From positions 1 to 12,789 of the forward strand of contig DLUO01000182.1 in NCBI GenBank assembly GCA_003444595.1: 12,789 nt of DNA. Direction: 5' to 3'. Below, piece by piece: positions 1 to 6,182 of this stretch. The stretch comes from Bacillota bacterium (GTDB lineage: Bacteria > Bacillota > Dethiobacteria > DTU022 > UBA8154). The translations under genes and the position numbers were made by a program. Every line of letters begins with the position of its first letter. The stretch's first letter is position 1. The notes beneath the pieces were generated by a model. It was not told the origin of the DNA and searched no databases. It saw only the letters and a list, made by a program, of their open reading frames with translations.

Positions 1-1
1 G

Positions 2-421
2 CAATTTTTTGCTACACTTCGAGGTTCAGAAGAAGTGCCTCCCGTTCAAACAAACGCTACAGGCGATACGGTTTTTACAGTAAGCGCAGATCAGATGACG
101 ATGCAGTACCGTTTAACTATAAATAATATTGCCAATACGACCGAGGCTCATATTCATCTCGGCCGCCGCGGCGAAAACGGCCCTATCGTCGTCTTTTTAT
201 TTGGTCCTGTTGACCCGGGTATTACTGTCAGTCAAGGAGTCGTTCAAGATACCGTAAGCCGAAACAACTTGATCGGCCCTCTGGCAGGGCAGCCTTTTTC
301 CGCATTATTGAATCAAATGCAGGCAGGCAACACTTATGTAAATGTTCATACAGTACAAAATCCCGCCGGTGAAATTCGAGGCCAGATTAGCCATAGTAGA
401 ACAATGATCGGTTGGTCATAG
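2..421 (+). CDS. CHRD-domain protein, 3' part (5' end outside the window)
   Basis: The reading frame is open from base 2 and has no stop upstream, so the gene begins before the window; the GTG at 35 is an internal Val codon, not a start. The visible 139 residues begin QFFATLRGSEEVPPVQTNAT and continue with AHIHLGRRGENGPIV, NVHTVQNPAGEIRGQI, which is the typical order of a CHRD domain (first described in chordin, common in secreted bacterial proteins). The domain is a beta-rich module usually found outside the cytoplasm; its biochemical role in bacteria is not established. A signal peptide would lie in the missing N-terminal part and cannot be checked. The protein ends 11 residues after the domain, so there is no C-terminal anchor. 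A weak hairpin terminator follows at 451-506. Confidence 0.85.
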   Translation, partial: QFFATLRGSEEVPPVQTNATGDTVFTVSADQMTMQYRLTINNIANTTEAHIHLGRRGENGPIVVFLFGPVDPGITVSQGVVQDTVSRNNLIGPLAGQPFSALLNQMQAGNTYVNVHTVQNPAGEIRGQISHSRTMIGWS

Positions 422-450
422 AGCAGCTAAGATATTTTATATAGCCATTT

Positions 451-506
451 GGCCGGAATTGAAGTTAATTTATTATTAACGCTTGCAATTTCGGCCTTGT
501 TATTTT
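451..506 (+). terminator. Possible terminator of the CHRD gene
   Basis: An imperfect inverted repeat pairs GGCCGGAATTG...TTAAT (451-469) with ATTAACGCTTGCAATTTCGGCC (475-496) and is followed by TTGTTATTTT. Bulges weaken the stem, and the T-run is interrupted, so termination may be partial. Confidence 0.45.
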
Positions 507-510
507 AATG

Positions 511-641
511 ACAGGTAGATGGGACTGTAAAACCCATCTACATCCTGCGATTACAGTCATAAGCGATCTGTCGCAGTTCTGGCATGACTAGAGAAAAGTC
601 CATACTCATGCGTGTTACATCTTGATTTTTTATTTTTTTTA
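511..641 (+). ncRNA. Candidate structured RNA of unknown family
   Basis: Three hairpins follow each other. Hairpin 1 has a perfect 9-bp stem (515-523 with 533-541) and a 9-base loop. Hairpin 2 has a 6-bp stem CTGCGA/TCGCAG (545-550 with 571-576). Hairpin 3 pairs GCATGA with TCATGC (582-587 with 606-611). GACTGTAA at the top of hairpin 1 (523-530) is perfectly complementary to TTACAGTC inside hairpin 2 (551-558), allowing a kissing loop or pseudoknot. A T-rich tract (626-641) ends the region. No open reading frame of note lies here. I do not recognise the family; it could be a small RNA or simply a fortuitous structured spacer before the tRNA gene. Confidence 0.35.
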
Positions 642-648
642 TGATAAT
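622..648 (+). promoter_or_regulatory. Possible promoter of tRNA-Leu(GAG)
   Basis: TTGATT at 622-627 and GATAAT at 643-648 are separated by 15 bp, which is short. Transcription would begin near 655, about 13 bases before the tRNA. The spacer is almost entirely T, so chance similarity is possible. Confidence 0.35.
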
Positions 649-667
649 ATTTTTATACAAGCAATAT

Positions 668-752
668 GTCGGGGTGGCGGAACAGGCAGACGCGCACGTT
701 TGAGGGGCGTGTGGTTAATACCATGTGGGTTCAAGTCCCATCCCCGACACCA
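668..752 (+). tRNA. tRNA-Leu (anticodon GAG)
   Basis: The acceptor strands GTCGGGG (668-674) and CCCCGAC (742-748) pair fully, followed by discriminator A and an encoded CCA. The anticodon stem CACGT/GCGTG encloses the loop TTGAGGG, with anticodon GAG at 702-704, reading CUC and CUU. A long variable arm (712-725 region) is as expected for a class II leucine tRNA. It stands alone, apart from the tRNA cluster further right, and shares much of its 5' half with the tRNA-Leu(TAA) at 7823. Confidence 0.97.
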
Positions 753-763
753 AAAATTACAGT

Positions 764-793
764 AAAAAGCTGGCATTTCACTGCCAGCTTTTT
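764..793 (+). terminator. Intrinsic terminator after tRNA-Leu(GAG)
   Basis: A perfect 12-bp stem AAAAAGCTGGCA/TGCCAGCTTTTT with the 6-base loop TTTCAC lies 11 bases after the tRNA CCA end; the stem itself provides the T-run. Confidence 0.88.
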
Positions 794-1303
794 AAAATCC
801 AAAAGATTGTTTGAGGCTAATTATGAAGGAACATGGTAAGTAAAATTTTCGCGGGTTTTTGTTAACACGGAGAGGTCTTACAGCGGTTTAAGGCATTCAT
901 ACTCTTTATTTAATGAATGGACTATTTTAGCGATCGTATGAATATCATAATTTTAATAAAACCCTGTATGATTGTAGATTGTATGAAACGAAAAAGATGG
1001 TTTAATATTTAAGAAATAAATAGTGTATGTTCGCTTGTTATTATTAGTTCTTAAAAAAAGGAAGTATAATATACAAATTAGCAAAGTGAGCGTGAACGGC
1101 GCCATTATTTTTATAAGAATTTTCTGTCTACGTTTGCTACTCTTTTAAGTTCAGCCCTTAATATGTTTTTAATCTTGTTTGGAAGGTATTAAATGGGTTT
1201 TGTAGAATATAAAAAAGTAGCAAAAGTGAAGAGCAGTATATGAAAGCTAAGGTTCAAAAATTACCGCAGCGGCAATTTCTGTTAGAAAACAGGGGATTTC
1301 GTA
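794..1303. other. Long intergenic stretch, AT-rich
   Basis: No gene-sized reading frame is visible. A TATAAT at 1065-1070 could be a -10 box for the hydratase gene, but its -35 (TTAGTT, 1044-1049, 15 bp away) is poor. A 16-codon reading frame with a fair ribosome binding site (GGAAGG) lies at 1193-1243. GTATGA occurs three times between about 935 and 986 without regular spacing. Otherwise I see nothing in it. Confidence 0.5.
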
Positions 1304-2089
1304 ATGCCAAGGGAATTTGTTAATTGGACGCGGGAAAAAAATATTGCCATTGTAGTCGTTGACAACCCTCCAGTCAATGCGCTTAGTTTAAAGGTTGCGG
1401 TTGAGCTTTTAGACTGCTTAAAGGAGATTAACGCTGTCGAAAGCTGCCGGGCTATCGTTATAACAGGGGCGGGAGAAAAAGCTTTTTGCGCCGGTGCCTC
1501 CATAAAAGAGATCGCTGAACTCGTAAGCGCCTCTGCTTCCAGTTTGCCGTATACAGAACAGTTGCACACAACTATGAACTACCTTCAAGAGGTATCGGTG
1601 CCAACGATAGCTGCCATCAATGGTTATGCTTTGGGCGGCGGTCTTGAAACAGCCCTGGCTTGTGATCTCAGGATAGCTTCGGAAAAGGCTTTGCTCGGAC
1701 TTCCTGAAATTAAATTGGGGATTTTTCCCGGTGCAGGCGGCACCCAGAGACTGCCACGTCTCATAGGCATTCCATTAGCCAAGGAGATGCTTTTTACCGG
1801 TCTACCCCTTACTGCCGAAGAAGCTCTAAAGATTGGACTGGTGAATAAAGTTGTTCCCCATGGGGAAGTGCTTGATGCTGCAAAAGAGCTTGCTCATCTG
1901 ATGGCTTCCAGGCCGGGGGCAGCTTTAAAACTGTTAAAAGAAGCGGTGGATAGGGGAATAAAAGGCTCTCTGGAAGAGGGTTGCAGGCTGGAGAGGGATC
2001 TTTTGGAGAGAGTTTTTAATACCGAAGATGCCAAAGAAGGTATTGATGCATTTTTGGAGAAACGAGAGGCCAAATTTACACATAGGTAA
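1304..2089 (+). CDS. Enoyl-CoA hydratase (crotonase family)
   Basis: The 261-residue protein has the length and motif order of a crotonase. It should add water across the trans-2 double bond of an enoyl-CoA to give a 3-hydroxyacyl-CoA, in the cytoplasm, in fatty-acid breakdown or butyrate/crotonyl-CoA metabolism. Visible motifs: FCAGASIKEI (61-70) and GYALGGG (107-113), which form the oxyanion hole; GGGLETALACD containing Glu115; and LPEIKLGIFPGAGGTQR containing Glu135. These two glutamates match the catalytic pair (Glu144 and Glu164) of rat mitochondrial hydratase, so hydratase activity is more likely than an isomerase or other crotonase-fold reaction. The ATG at 1304 is preceded by AGGGG at a suitable distance. 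It stands alone rather than beside a 3-hydroxyacyl-CoA dehydrogenase or acyl-CoA dehydrogenase, so the substrate chain length and the pathway cannot be told from context. Confidence 0.93.
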   Translation: MPREFVNWTREKNIAIVVVDNPPVNALSLKVAVELLDCLKEINAVESCRAIVITGAGEKAFCAGASIKEIAELVSASASSLPYTEQLHTTMNYLQEVSVPTIAAINGYALGGGLETALACDLRIASEKALLGLPEIKLGIFPGAGGTQRLPRLIGIPLAKEMLFTGLPLTAEEALKIGLVNKVVPHGEVLDAAKELAHLMASRPGAALKLLKEAVDRGIKGSLEEGCRLERDLLERVFNTEDAKEGIDAFLEKREAKFTHR

Positions 2090-2209
2090 TTCATGGAAGA
2101 ATTAATCCGGGTAATATAGCTCTATTCGACGAACGGGATAAGGTCGGGGAGCGAGATCACGGAACGGAGATTAAACATGATTAAGTAAGAATATTGAAAG
2201 GAATATTTT

Positions 2210-2647
2210 ATGAGAAGATGCCCTAAATGCTGGACACAATTTTTCACTAAAACTTTTACATGTTCCTGTGGTGCTGTTTTTAAAAATAACATGTGGACCA
2301 ACTTATTTGATCTGAAAACAGTTATTGCTATGGATAACCTTTCTTTTCGGAATATTTATCTTCATTATATTAAAGATTTACCGGATACCATCCAGGATGA
2401 AATAGGAAGTGGGAAAAACGCGAAAAGATATGTCGGCTATAAAAAAATAAAAACTCTTCATAATCAGGTGGTGTTAATATTTCGTCACACAGAAAAGGAC
2501 GAAGCACGCTATATTGCCTGGAACCTTAATAACAACATGATTTATCGCTGTAAAGTTGGCAATAAAGAAACTGTTGCATTAATAGGGGAAAGGCAGATTG
2601 GCGATTTAGACGAGTGGGTGCGCTCCCTGGTGGGAGAAGAAGCTTGA
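2210..2647 (+). CDS. Unrecognised protein with N-terminal zinc ribbon
   Basis: I do not recognise this 145-residue protein. It begins MRRCPKCWTQF and has CSCG shortly after, so four cysteines (C4, C7, C18, C20) could bind one zinc in a ribbon with an unusually tight second knuckle (CxC). The rest is soluble, mixed in charge, with no membrane segment and no catalytic motif I can name; the stretch VVLIFRHTEKDEARYIAWNLNNNMIYRC looks like beta strands. The ATG at 2210 follows GAAAGGA at a good distance. It has a 120-base gap to the hydratase and ends in a strong terminator, so it is probably transcribed alone. It could bind RNA, DNA or a partner protein, but nothing here decides that. Confidence 0.75.
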   Translation: MRRCPKCWTQFFTKTFTCSCGAVFKNNMWTNLFDLKTVIAMDNLSFRNIYLHYIKDLPDTIQDEIGSGKNAKRYVGYKKIKTLHNQVVLIFRHTEKDEARYIAWNLNNNMIYRCKVGNKETVALIGERQIGDLDEWVRSLVGEEA

Positions 2648-2717
2648 TTTTATTATCTTTTTTTGATTCGTGCCTTTCTGCTCTCCTCCGCTTGATATGC
2701 TAATCCTGTTTTTAAAC

Positions 2718-2747
2718 AAAAAAAGGTGGCTTCTGCCACCTTTTTTT
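2718..2747. terminator. Bidirectional intrinsic terminator
   Basis: The perfect stem GGTGGC/GCCACC (2725-2730 with 2735-2740) has the loop TTCT and is flanked by seven A on the left and seven T on the right. It can end transcription from both sides, serving the zinc-ribbon gene on the plus strand and the small membrane protein gene on the minus strand. Confidence 0.9.
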
Positions 2748-2781
2748 AAATTTCACAGTAATCCACTTTTATAGCTTTTTT

Positions 2782-2961
2782 TTATGATTCTTTCGCTTCA
2801 ACACCTCTCCTGGCAAAAAGATAATAGGCGTTATAGACGGCAATGATAACTCCAACGATAACATTGTTGATAGCAAGAGAAGAAGTTTCCATGATGGGAG
2901 TAAAGTTGACTATTGCTAACCAGATTCCCAGTATTAAGTGAATAGTAAGGAAAGTTGTCAT
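2782..2961 (-). CDS. Small two-helix membrane protein, possibly SPW-like
   Basis: The 59-residue protein has two hydrophobic segments (about 5-20 and 31-49) joined by a short polar stretch, and ends in a charged tail (RRGVEAKES). The ATG at 2961 is preceded by AAAGGAGGG at 9 bases, which is far better than the upstream in-frame ATG at 2991; the reading from 2991 would put the ribosome binding site inside the gene. The pattern LGIWLAIV...NNVIVGVIIA resembles one unit of SPW-repeat proteins, in which WL is followed by SP or similar and then by a W/I-NN-x-I-x-G segment. That assignment is from memory and weak. Its role is unknown. A TATAAT on the minus strand at 3008-3013 could be its -10 box, without a good -35. 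Confidence 0.75.
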   Translation of the reverse strand: MTTFLTIHLILGIWLAIVNFTPIMETSSLAINNVIVGVIIAVYNAYYLFARRGVEAKES

Positions 2962-3069
2962 TGAGAATTTCCCTCCTTTCGCAGATATCATAACCTAATT
3001 TAGAAAAATTATACTTAGAATTAGAAAATATTATGGAAATGTTGATACTTCCGGGCTGTTTTTATAGAG

Positions 3070-3098
3070 TTGACAACATGACTTGGTGATGCTACTAT
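3070..3098 (+). promoter_or_regulatory. Sigma-A type promoter of ylxP
   Basis: TTGACA (3070-3075) and TACTAT (3093-3098) are 17 bp apart. Transcription would begin near 3105, giving a leader of about 80 bases before ylxP. Confidence 0.7.
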
Positions 3099-3120
3099 GA
3101 AGCCAATTATGGGAGAGGAG

Positions 3121-3183
3121 ATGGGAGTAAAGGAGGTGGATGGCTGTTTACCGTATAATAGAGCCGATAAACAGCACGTTTGA
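3121..3183 (+). other. Possible 20-codon leader reading frame before ylxP
   Basis: An ATG at 3121, preceded by GGGAGAGG, opens 20 codons reading MGVKEVDGCLPYNRADKQHV and stops with TGA at 3181-3183, two bases before the likely ylxP ATG at 3186. Such an arrangement would allow a terminating ribosome to restart on ylxP. No codon bias or homolog supports it as a real peptide. Confidence 0.25.
3143..3174 (+). promoter_or_regulatory. Leader hairpin between AGGAGG and the ylxP start
   Basis: GCTGTTTA (3143-3150) pairs with TAAACAGC (3167-3174), 8 bp with a 16-base loop. The strongest ribosome binding site in the leader, AGGAGG at 3131-3136, lies before this hairpin, and the ylxP start lies just after it, so folding would bring the two closer. 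Confidence 0.4.
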
Positions 3184-3185
3184 AA

Positions 3186-3467
3186 ATGTTTGTAGGTATA
3201 TGCAGGCTGGAGTTGTATTTACTAGAAAGCAATTCTTTAAAAGAAAAACGCCAGGTTATCAGAAGCATTATCGAGAGGCTTAAGAACCGCTTTAACATTT
3301 CTATTGCCGAAGTGGGGTGTCAGGATGCCCTGAGGAGAGCCGAAATAGGGCTGGCTGTGGTTAGCAATGAAACAATTCATCTTGAGAAGGTGATTGGCAA
3401 GGTGATTAACTTTATAGAAAGTAATGGACAGGTAGAAATAATTAAAATGGACAAGGATATATATTAA
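3186..3467 (+). CDS. ylxP: YlxP-like DUF503 family protein
   Basis: The 93-residue protein MFVGICRLELYL...SLKEKRQVIRSIIERLKNRFNISIAEVGCQD...AEIGLAVVSNE is a clear member of the DUF503/YlxP family, which is of about this length and adopts a small ferredoxin-like fold. Its exact role is not settled; in Bacillus the gene sits in the nusA-infB-rbfA operon, hinting at translation or ribosome maturation. Here it is away from that operon, with its own promoter and terminator. The start is ambiguous: family members begin MFVG, fitting ATG 3186, while TTG at 3180 would add two residues. Neither has a ribosome binding site at the usual distance; AGGAGG lies 50 bases upstream, before a hairpin. Confidence 0.88.
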   Translation: MFVGICRLELYLLESNSLKEKRQVIRSIIERLKNRFNISIAEVGCQDALRRAEIGLAVVSNETIHLEKVIGKVINFIESNGQVEIIKMDKDIY

Positions 3468-3477
3468 GATGCATTGA

Positions 3478-3508
3478 GGGATTACAGGGTTTAATCCCTT
3501 TTTATTTT
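3478..3508 (+). terminator. Intrinsic terminator of ylxP
   Basis: The stem GGGATTA/TAATCCC (3478-3484 with 3492-3498) with a 7-base loop is followed directly by TTTTTATTTT. Confidence 0.85.
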
Positions 3509-3544
3509 GTCTCCCGGTGGGGACAATAAAAAGGGTGATATAAT

Positions 3545-4240
3545 TTGTTAATCACAGTTTTTTTAAGGGCATTGTTCATATATATAGCAGTATTAGTATT
3601 AATGCGCCTGATGGGGAAAAGAGAGGTGGGACAGCTTTCCACGTTCGATCTGGTTGTAGCAATTATGATCGCTGAAATAGCGGTGTTTCCCATGCAGGAA
3701 TTGCAAAAGCCTCTATATTTGGCCCTTATCCCCATGTTTATCCTTGTAGGTGCAGAGATATTTATCTCTTACCTTTGCCTGCACTGCAGGTTCTTAAGGA
3801 GGATGGTTGACGGTTACCCCAGCATCCTTATTTCCAGGGGCAAGATTATGGAGAAAGAAATGCGCAAGCAGCGCTACAACCTCAATGATCTTATGGGGCA
3901 ACTCCGCCAGAAGGATATCTTTAATATAGCGGATGTAGAATATGCCATTTTGGAAACATCCGGGGAGCTCAGTGTGATGTTAAAGAACAACAAAAGATCT
4001 GTTACCCCGGAGGACCTTAACTTGACTCCCTCTTATGAAAGCATCCCCGCCCCGCTAATTTTAGATGGCGAAGTATTGCTGGAAAACCTGGAACATTTAG
4101 GACTGAGCCGGGGTTGGCTGGAAGAAGAGCTAAAACGCTGCGGCCTGGAAGTGAAAAATGTTTTGTATGCCAGTCTCGACAGCCGGGGGAAGCTTTATAT
4201 TAGCGAGAAGCAGACCGCCCCAGTCTGCCGGAAGAGGTGA
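3545..4240 (+). CDS. DUF421 (YetF/YcaP-type) membrane protein
   Basis: The 231-residue protein has hydrophobic N-terminal segments (about 2-20, 34-50 and 56-77) and a soluble C-terminal part. Family marks are LMGKREVGQLSTFDLVVAI (22-40), GYPSILISRGKIMEKEM (90-106), the LMGQLRQKDIFNIADVEYAILETSGELSVM segment (116-145) and LILDGEVLLENL. These place it in the DUF421 family with YetF of Bacillus and YcaP of enterobacteria, whose function is not established. The start is TTG 3545: AAGGGTGAT at 3531-3539 is a good ribosome binding site, and a later start would delete the first helix. It lies 77 bases after ylxP, behind a terminator and a second small hairpin (3507-3526), so it should have its own promoter, which I cannot place. 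It is convergent with the lipoprotein gene that follows. Confidence 0.9.
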   Translation: MLITVFLRALFIYIAVLVLMRLMGKREVGQLSTFDLVVAIMIAEIAVFPMQELQKPLYLALIPMFILVGAEIFISYLCLHCRFLRRMVDGYPSILISRGKIMEKEMRKQRYNLNDLMGQLRQKDIFNIADVEYAILETSGELSVMLKNNKRSVTPEDLNLTPSYESIPAPLILDGEVLLENLEHLGLSRGWLEEELKRCGLEVKNVLYASLDSRGKLYISEKQTAPVCRKR

Positions 4241-4288
4241 GGGAAGGCACTCCGGAAACAGGCCGTTTTGCTTTAATTCACTTTTACT

Positions 4289-5341
4289 TCAATTTAAAGA
4301 CCACTCCACTTTTCCACTTTGAGGGACAAGATGAATCCAGGTATTTCCCGGCAATACTTGTATTTCTTGGCCACCGGTACCTATAAAGCGAGTCTTCTCT
4401 TCGTAGCCGTTTTTCTCCCATTTTATTTCTTCGACCGTTCCTCCGCTGAAAAGAAGGCCATTCCCTTCACCGGTAAGAGTGATCTCCAGGTGGCCCTCAT
4501 CTGTAAATGTACGGGCTTGTACGAACTGGATGATAATATTTTTTACCTCTACAGCTTCCCCGTAGTTGGCATCGATAAAAAGGCTGCCGTCATTAAAGCG
4601 GGTATACGTGTTCCCTGAGTTCCAGCGGTATTCAACATGATTCTGGTTGCTGAAGGTAATGCTGATGCTGGAGACAATGTGTTCCGGAACATCTCTTTCT
4701 ACAAAAGAAAAAGCAGGAGCAGGGCTGCTACCTTGAAGGTAATTAAATTTTTCAGCACCCACGGCAAGCCTGGAAAGTGTAGTATACAGGTTATGAGGCA
4801 TATTCCTGCTTTTTATTCTTTTAAAGTAGAGTGAGTTAAAGCGCTCATCAATATGTTTGGCATTAATAGCTTTAAGAACTGCTTCCGTGTGGATAGAATA
4901 CCCGCAGTGAGCAAGTATGCCGTCATACTCTTTGGCAATGTAGGCCAGATAAGGCCTGGCGCTGCGTACCGGCCCGATGTCGTCTTCATAGGGGGATATA
5001 AAAAATGCTAAAAAGCGGGTGATATAGCCCTCTACGGGGACTTCATAGACAATTTCGGCCGCGCTTAGGCCGGATTGAGGACGCGCCTGCGGCAGGTTTT
5101 CTACGATAATGGCGTACGGGCGATTAAATATTTCCGCAACGGGAAGCCCTGTGAACGGGGAGGGCTCTCCCGGAGGCTCAGGTTCTTCTTCCTCTATTAT
5201 ACTTTCTTCCTCTCCGGTTTCTTCCGGTGGGGCTGGGGGGGCTTCGGAAACAGTGTTGGCTTTACAACCAATAAGTAAAACTGTTAATATTAAAAGGGAA
5301 AAGAGTAAAAGAAAGCAGGAATCACCTTTTTCTTTTTTCAT
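4289..5341 (-). CDS. DUF3048 family lipoprotein (YerB-like)
   Basis: From ATG 5341 the 350-residue protein starts MKKEKGD and has a hydrophobic core ending in the lipobox LLIGC, with Cys26 as the expected lipidation site, so it should be anchored on the outer face of the membrane. An acidic and proline-rich spacer (about 30-60) follows. The body contains FNRPYAIIVENLPQARPQSGLSAAEIVYE and FLAFFISPYEDDIGPVRSARPY, typical of the DUF3048 domain, and a C-terminal region ending in WIHLVPQSGKVEWSL that matches the usual end of YerB-like proteins. The function is unknown in Bacillus as well. ATG 5341 is preferred over GTG 5353 because AGAGGTGGG precedes it at a normal distance and overlaps the GTG. 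It is divergent from mnmM and has its own promoter at 5373-5400. Confidence 0.9.
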   Translation of the reverse strand: MKKEKGDSCFLLLFSLLILTVLLIGCKANTVSEAPPAPPEETGEEESIIEEEEPEPPGEPSPFTGLPVAEIFNRPYAIIVENLPQARPQSGLSAAEIVYEVPVEGYITRFLAFFISPYEDDIGPVRSARPYLAYIAKEYDGILAHCGYSIHTEAVLKAINAKHIDERFNSLYFKRIKSRNMPHNLYTTLSRLAVGAEKFNYLQGSSPAPAFSFVERDVPEHIVSSISITFSNQNHVEYRWNSGNTYTRFNDGSLFIDANYGEAVEVKNIIIQFVQARTFTDEGHLEITLTGEGNGLLFSGGTVEEIKWEKNGYEEKTRFIGTGGQEIQVLPGNTWIHLVPQSGKVEWSLN

Positions 5342-5372
5342 CTCGTAGCCCACCTCTGATATTTGATGTTTT

Positions 5373-5400
5373 CTTATAATTATTAACCTGATAATGTTAA
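5373..5400 (-). promoter_or_regulatory. Promoter of the DUF3048 lipoprotein gene
   Basis: On the minus strand TTAACA (plus 5395-5400) and TATAAG (plus 5373-5378) are 16 bp apart. Transcription would begin near 5366, giving a leader of about 25 bases. Confidence 0.6.
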
Positions 5401-5452
5401 AGTGACGCTTATTTCTTTCAAGGTAAATAAACTTTTAATGGAGCTAAAAACA

Positions 5453-6019
5453 ATGCCTGCTATTATTAAACCGTTATATATGGCCAGGAAATTTGTATCG
5501 TCCTGTGTCAGGATTGGAGAAACGGTCATAGATGCAACGGCTGGCAACGGTCACGATACTCTTTTCTTAGCGCAGTTGGTAGGCGATCAGGGCAAAGTAT
5601 TTTCTTTTGATGTGCAGAAAGAAGCCATAGAAAAAACACGGCAACTGCTTGAACGTGAGAATTTAATCGGCCGTGTTGCGCTGGTACTGGACAGCCACGA
5701 GCGTATGCCGGAATATGTTCACGAACCTGTATCGGTGATTATGTTCAATTTGGGGTATCTGCCAGGGGGCGATCATCAGATTATCACCCGCCCCGAATCG
5801 ACCATAATCGCTGTCAAAGCCGGCCTTTTATTGCTCAGGCCGGGGGGAATTATCACACTGATGATTTACACTGGACATGAGGGCGGGAAAGAAGAAAAGG
5901 CTGCGCTTTTCTCCCTTTGTGCCGCTTTAAACCAAAAGCAATTCACAGTGCTGTATTACAACATCATTAACCAGGTTAATCACCCTCCTTCCTTACTTGT
6001 AATTGAAAAAAATCATTAA
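5453..6019 (+). CDS. mnmM: MnmM/YtqB-like tRNA methyltransferase
   Basis: The 188-residue protein is a class I SAM-dependent methyltransferase of the family once called rRNA methylase (YtqB). The Bacillus member was shown to be MnmM, which methylates aminomethyl-thiouridine at tRNA position 34 to give the mnm5s2U wobble base. Motif I is IDATAGNGHDTLFLA (26-40), the acidic residue that binds the SAM ribose is probably D53 in FSFDVQKEA, and NLGYLPGGDH (99-108) is the family signature. Length agrees with the Bacillus protein. ATG 5453 is chosen since GGAG (5440-5443) precedes it at 9 bases; earlier starts (GTG 5402, ATG 5438) have no ribosome binding site and add residues not usual in the family. 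It is a single gene, divergent from the lipoprotein gene. Assignment to mnmM rather than a related methylase rests on family resemblance. Confidence 0.83.
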   Translation: MPAIIKPLYMARKFVSSCVRIGETVIDATAGNGHDTLFLAQLVGDQGKVFSFDVQKEAIEKTRQLLERENLIGRVALVLDSHERMPEYVHEPVSVIMFNLGYLPGGDHQIITRPESTIIAVKAGLLLLRPGGIITLMIYTGHEGGKEEKAALFSLCAALNQKQFTVLYYNIINQVNHPPSLLVIEKNH

Positions 6020-6056
6020 ATTTCCAGTTTAGTTTACCATTTGTTCTTTATATTTG

Positions 6057-6079
6057 CAAGTTTCGGATGCTTGTTTTTT
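6057..6079 (+). terminator. Weak terminator after mnmM
   Basis: CAAGT and GCTTG (6057-6061 with 6069-6073) can form a short stem with one G-T pair, followed by six T. The stem is short, so this is uncertain. Confidence 0.3.
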
Positions 6080-6099
6080 CTTCTGTATATAGAGCACTC

Positions 6100-6128
6100 T
6101 TGACAGGCCTTACCATCTCAATTACAAT
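6100..6128 (+). promoter_or_regulatory. Promoter of the mobB-rex operon
   Basis: TTGACA (6100-6105) and TACAAT (6123-6128) are separated by 17 bp. Transcription would begin near 6135, leaving a leader of about 47 bases. Confidence 0.8.
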
Positions 6129-6165
6129 ATGTTTTACTGTTATGGCTTATAGTAGGACTAATATG

Positions 6166-6182
6166 TTAAGGAGGTTCCTTAA
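6166..6182 (+). promoter_or_regulatory. Hairpin covering the mobB ribosome binding site
   Basis: TTAAGGA (6166-6172) and TCCTTAA (6176-6182) are perfect inverted repeats around a GGT loop. The stem contains most of the AAGGAGG ribosome binding site (6168-6174) and its last base is the A of the mobB ATG, so the folded form would hinder initiation. Confidence 0.5.

Noticed and set aside
588..611. Resemblance of CTAGAGAAAAGTCCATACTC to the conserved GTAGAGGAAAGTCCATGCTC segment of RNase P RNA
   Set aside because: Only about 20 bases resemble it, the remaining conserved RNase P segments are missing, and the tRNA gene begins 80 bases later, leaving no room for an RNA of 300-400 bases.
935..990. 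Three GTATGA copies as a repeat array or regulator site
   Set aside because: Spacing is irregular and flanks differ; not more than expected in AT-rich sequence. No CRISPR-like repeat-spacer pattern was seen anywhere in the window.
3140..3277. 45-codon frame opening at ATG 3140 directly after AGGAGG
   Set aside because: The gap between AGGAGG and the ATG is only 3 bases, and most of the frame overlaps ylxP in another phase with unremarkable sequence; ylxP is a clear family member.
3536..3544. TGATATAAT as an extended -10 promoter for the DUF421 gene
   Set aside because: Transcription would begin after the TTG start codon, deleting the ribosome binding site and the first helix; the same bases are better explained as spacer after AAGGGTGAT.
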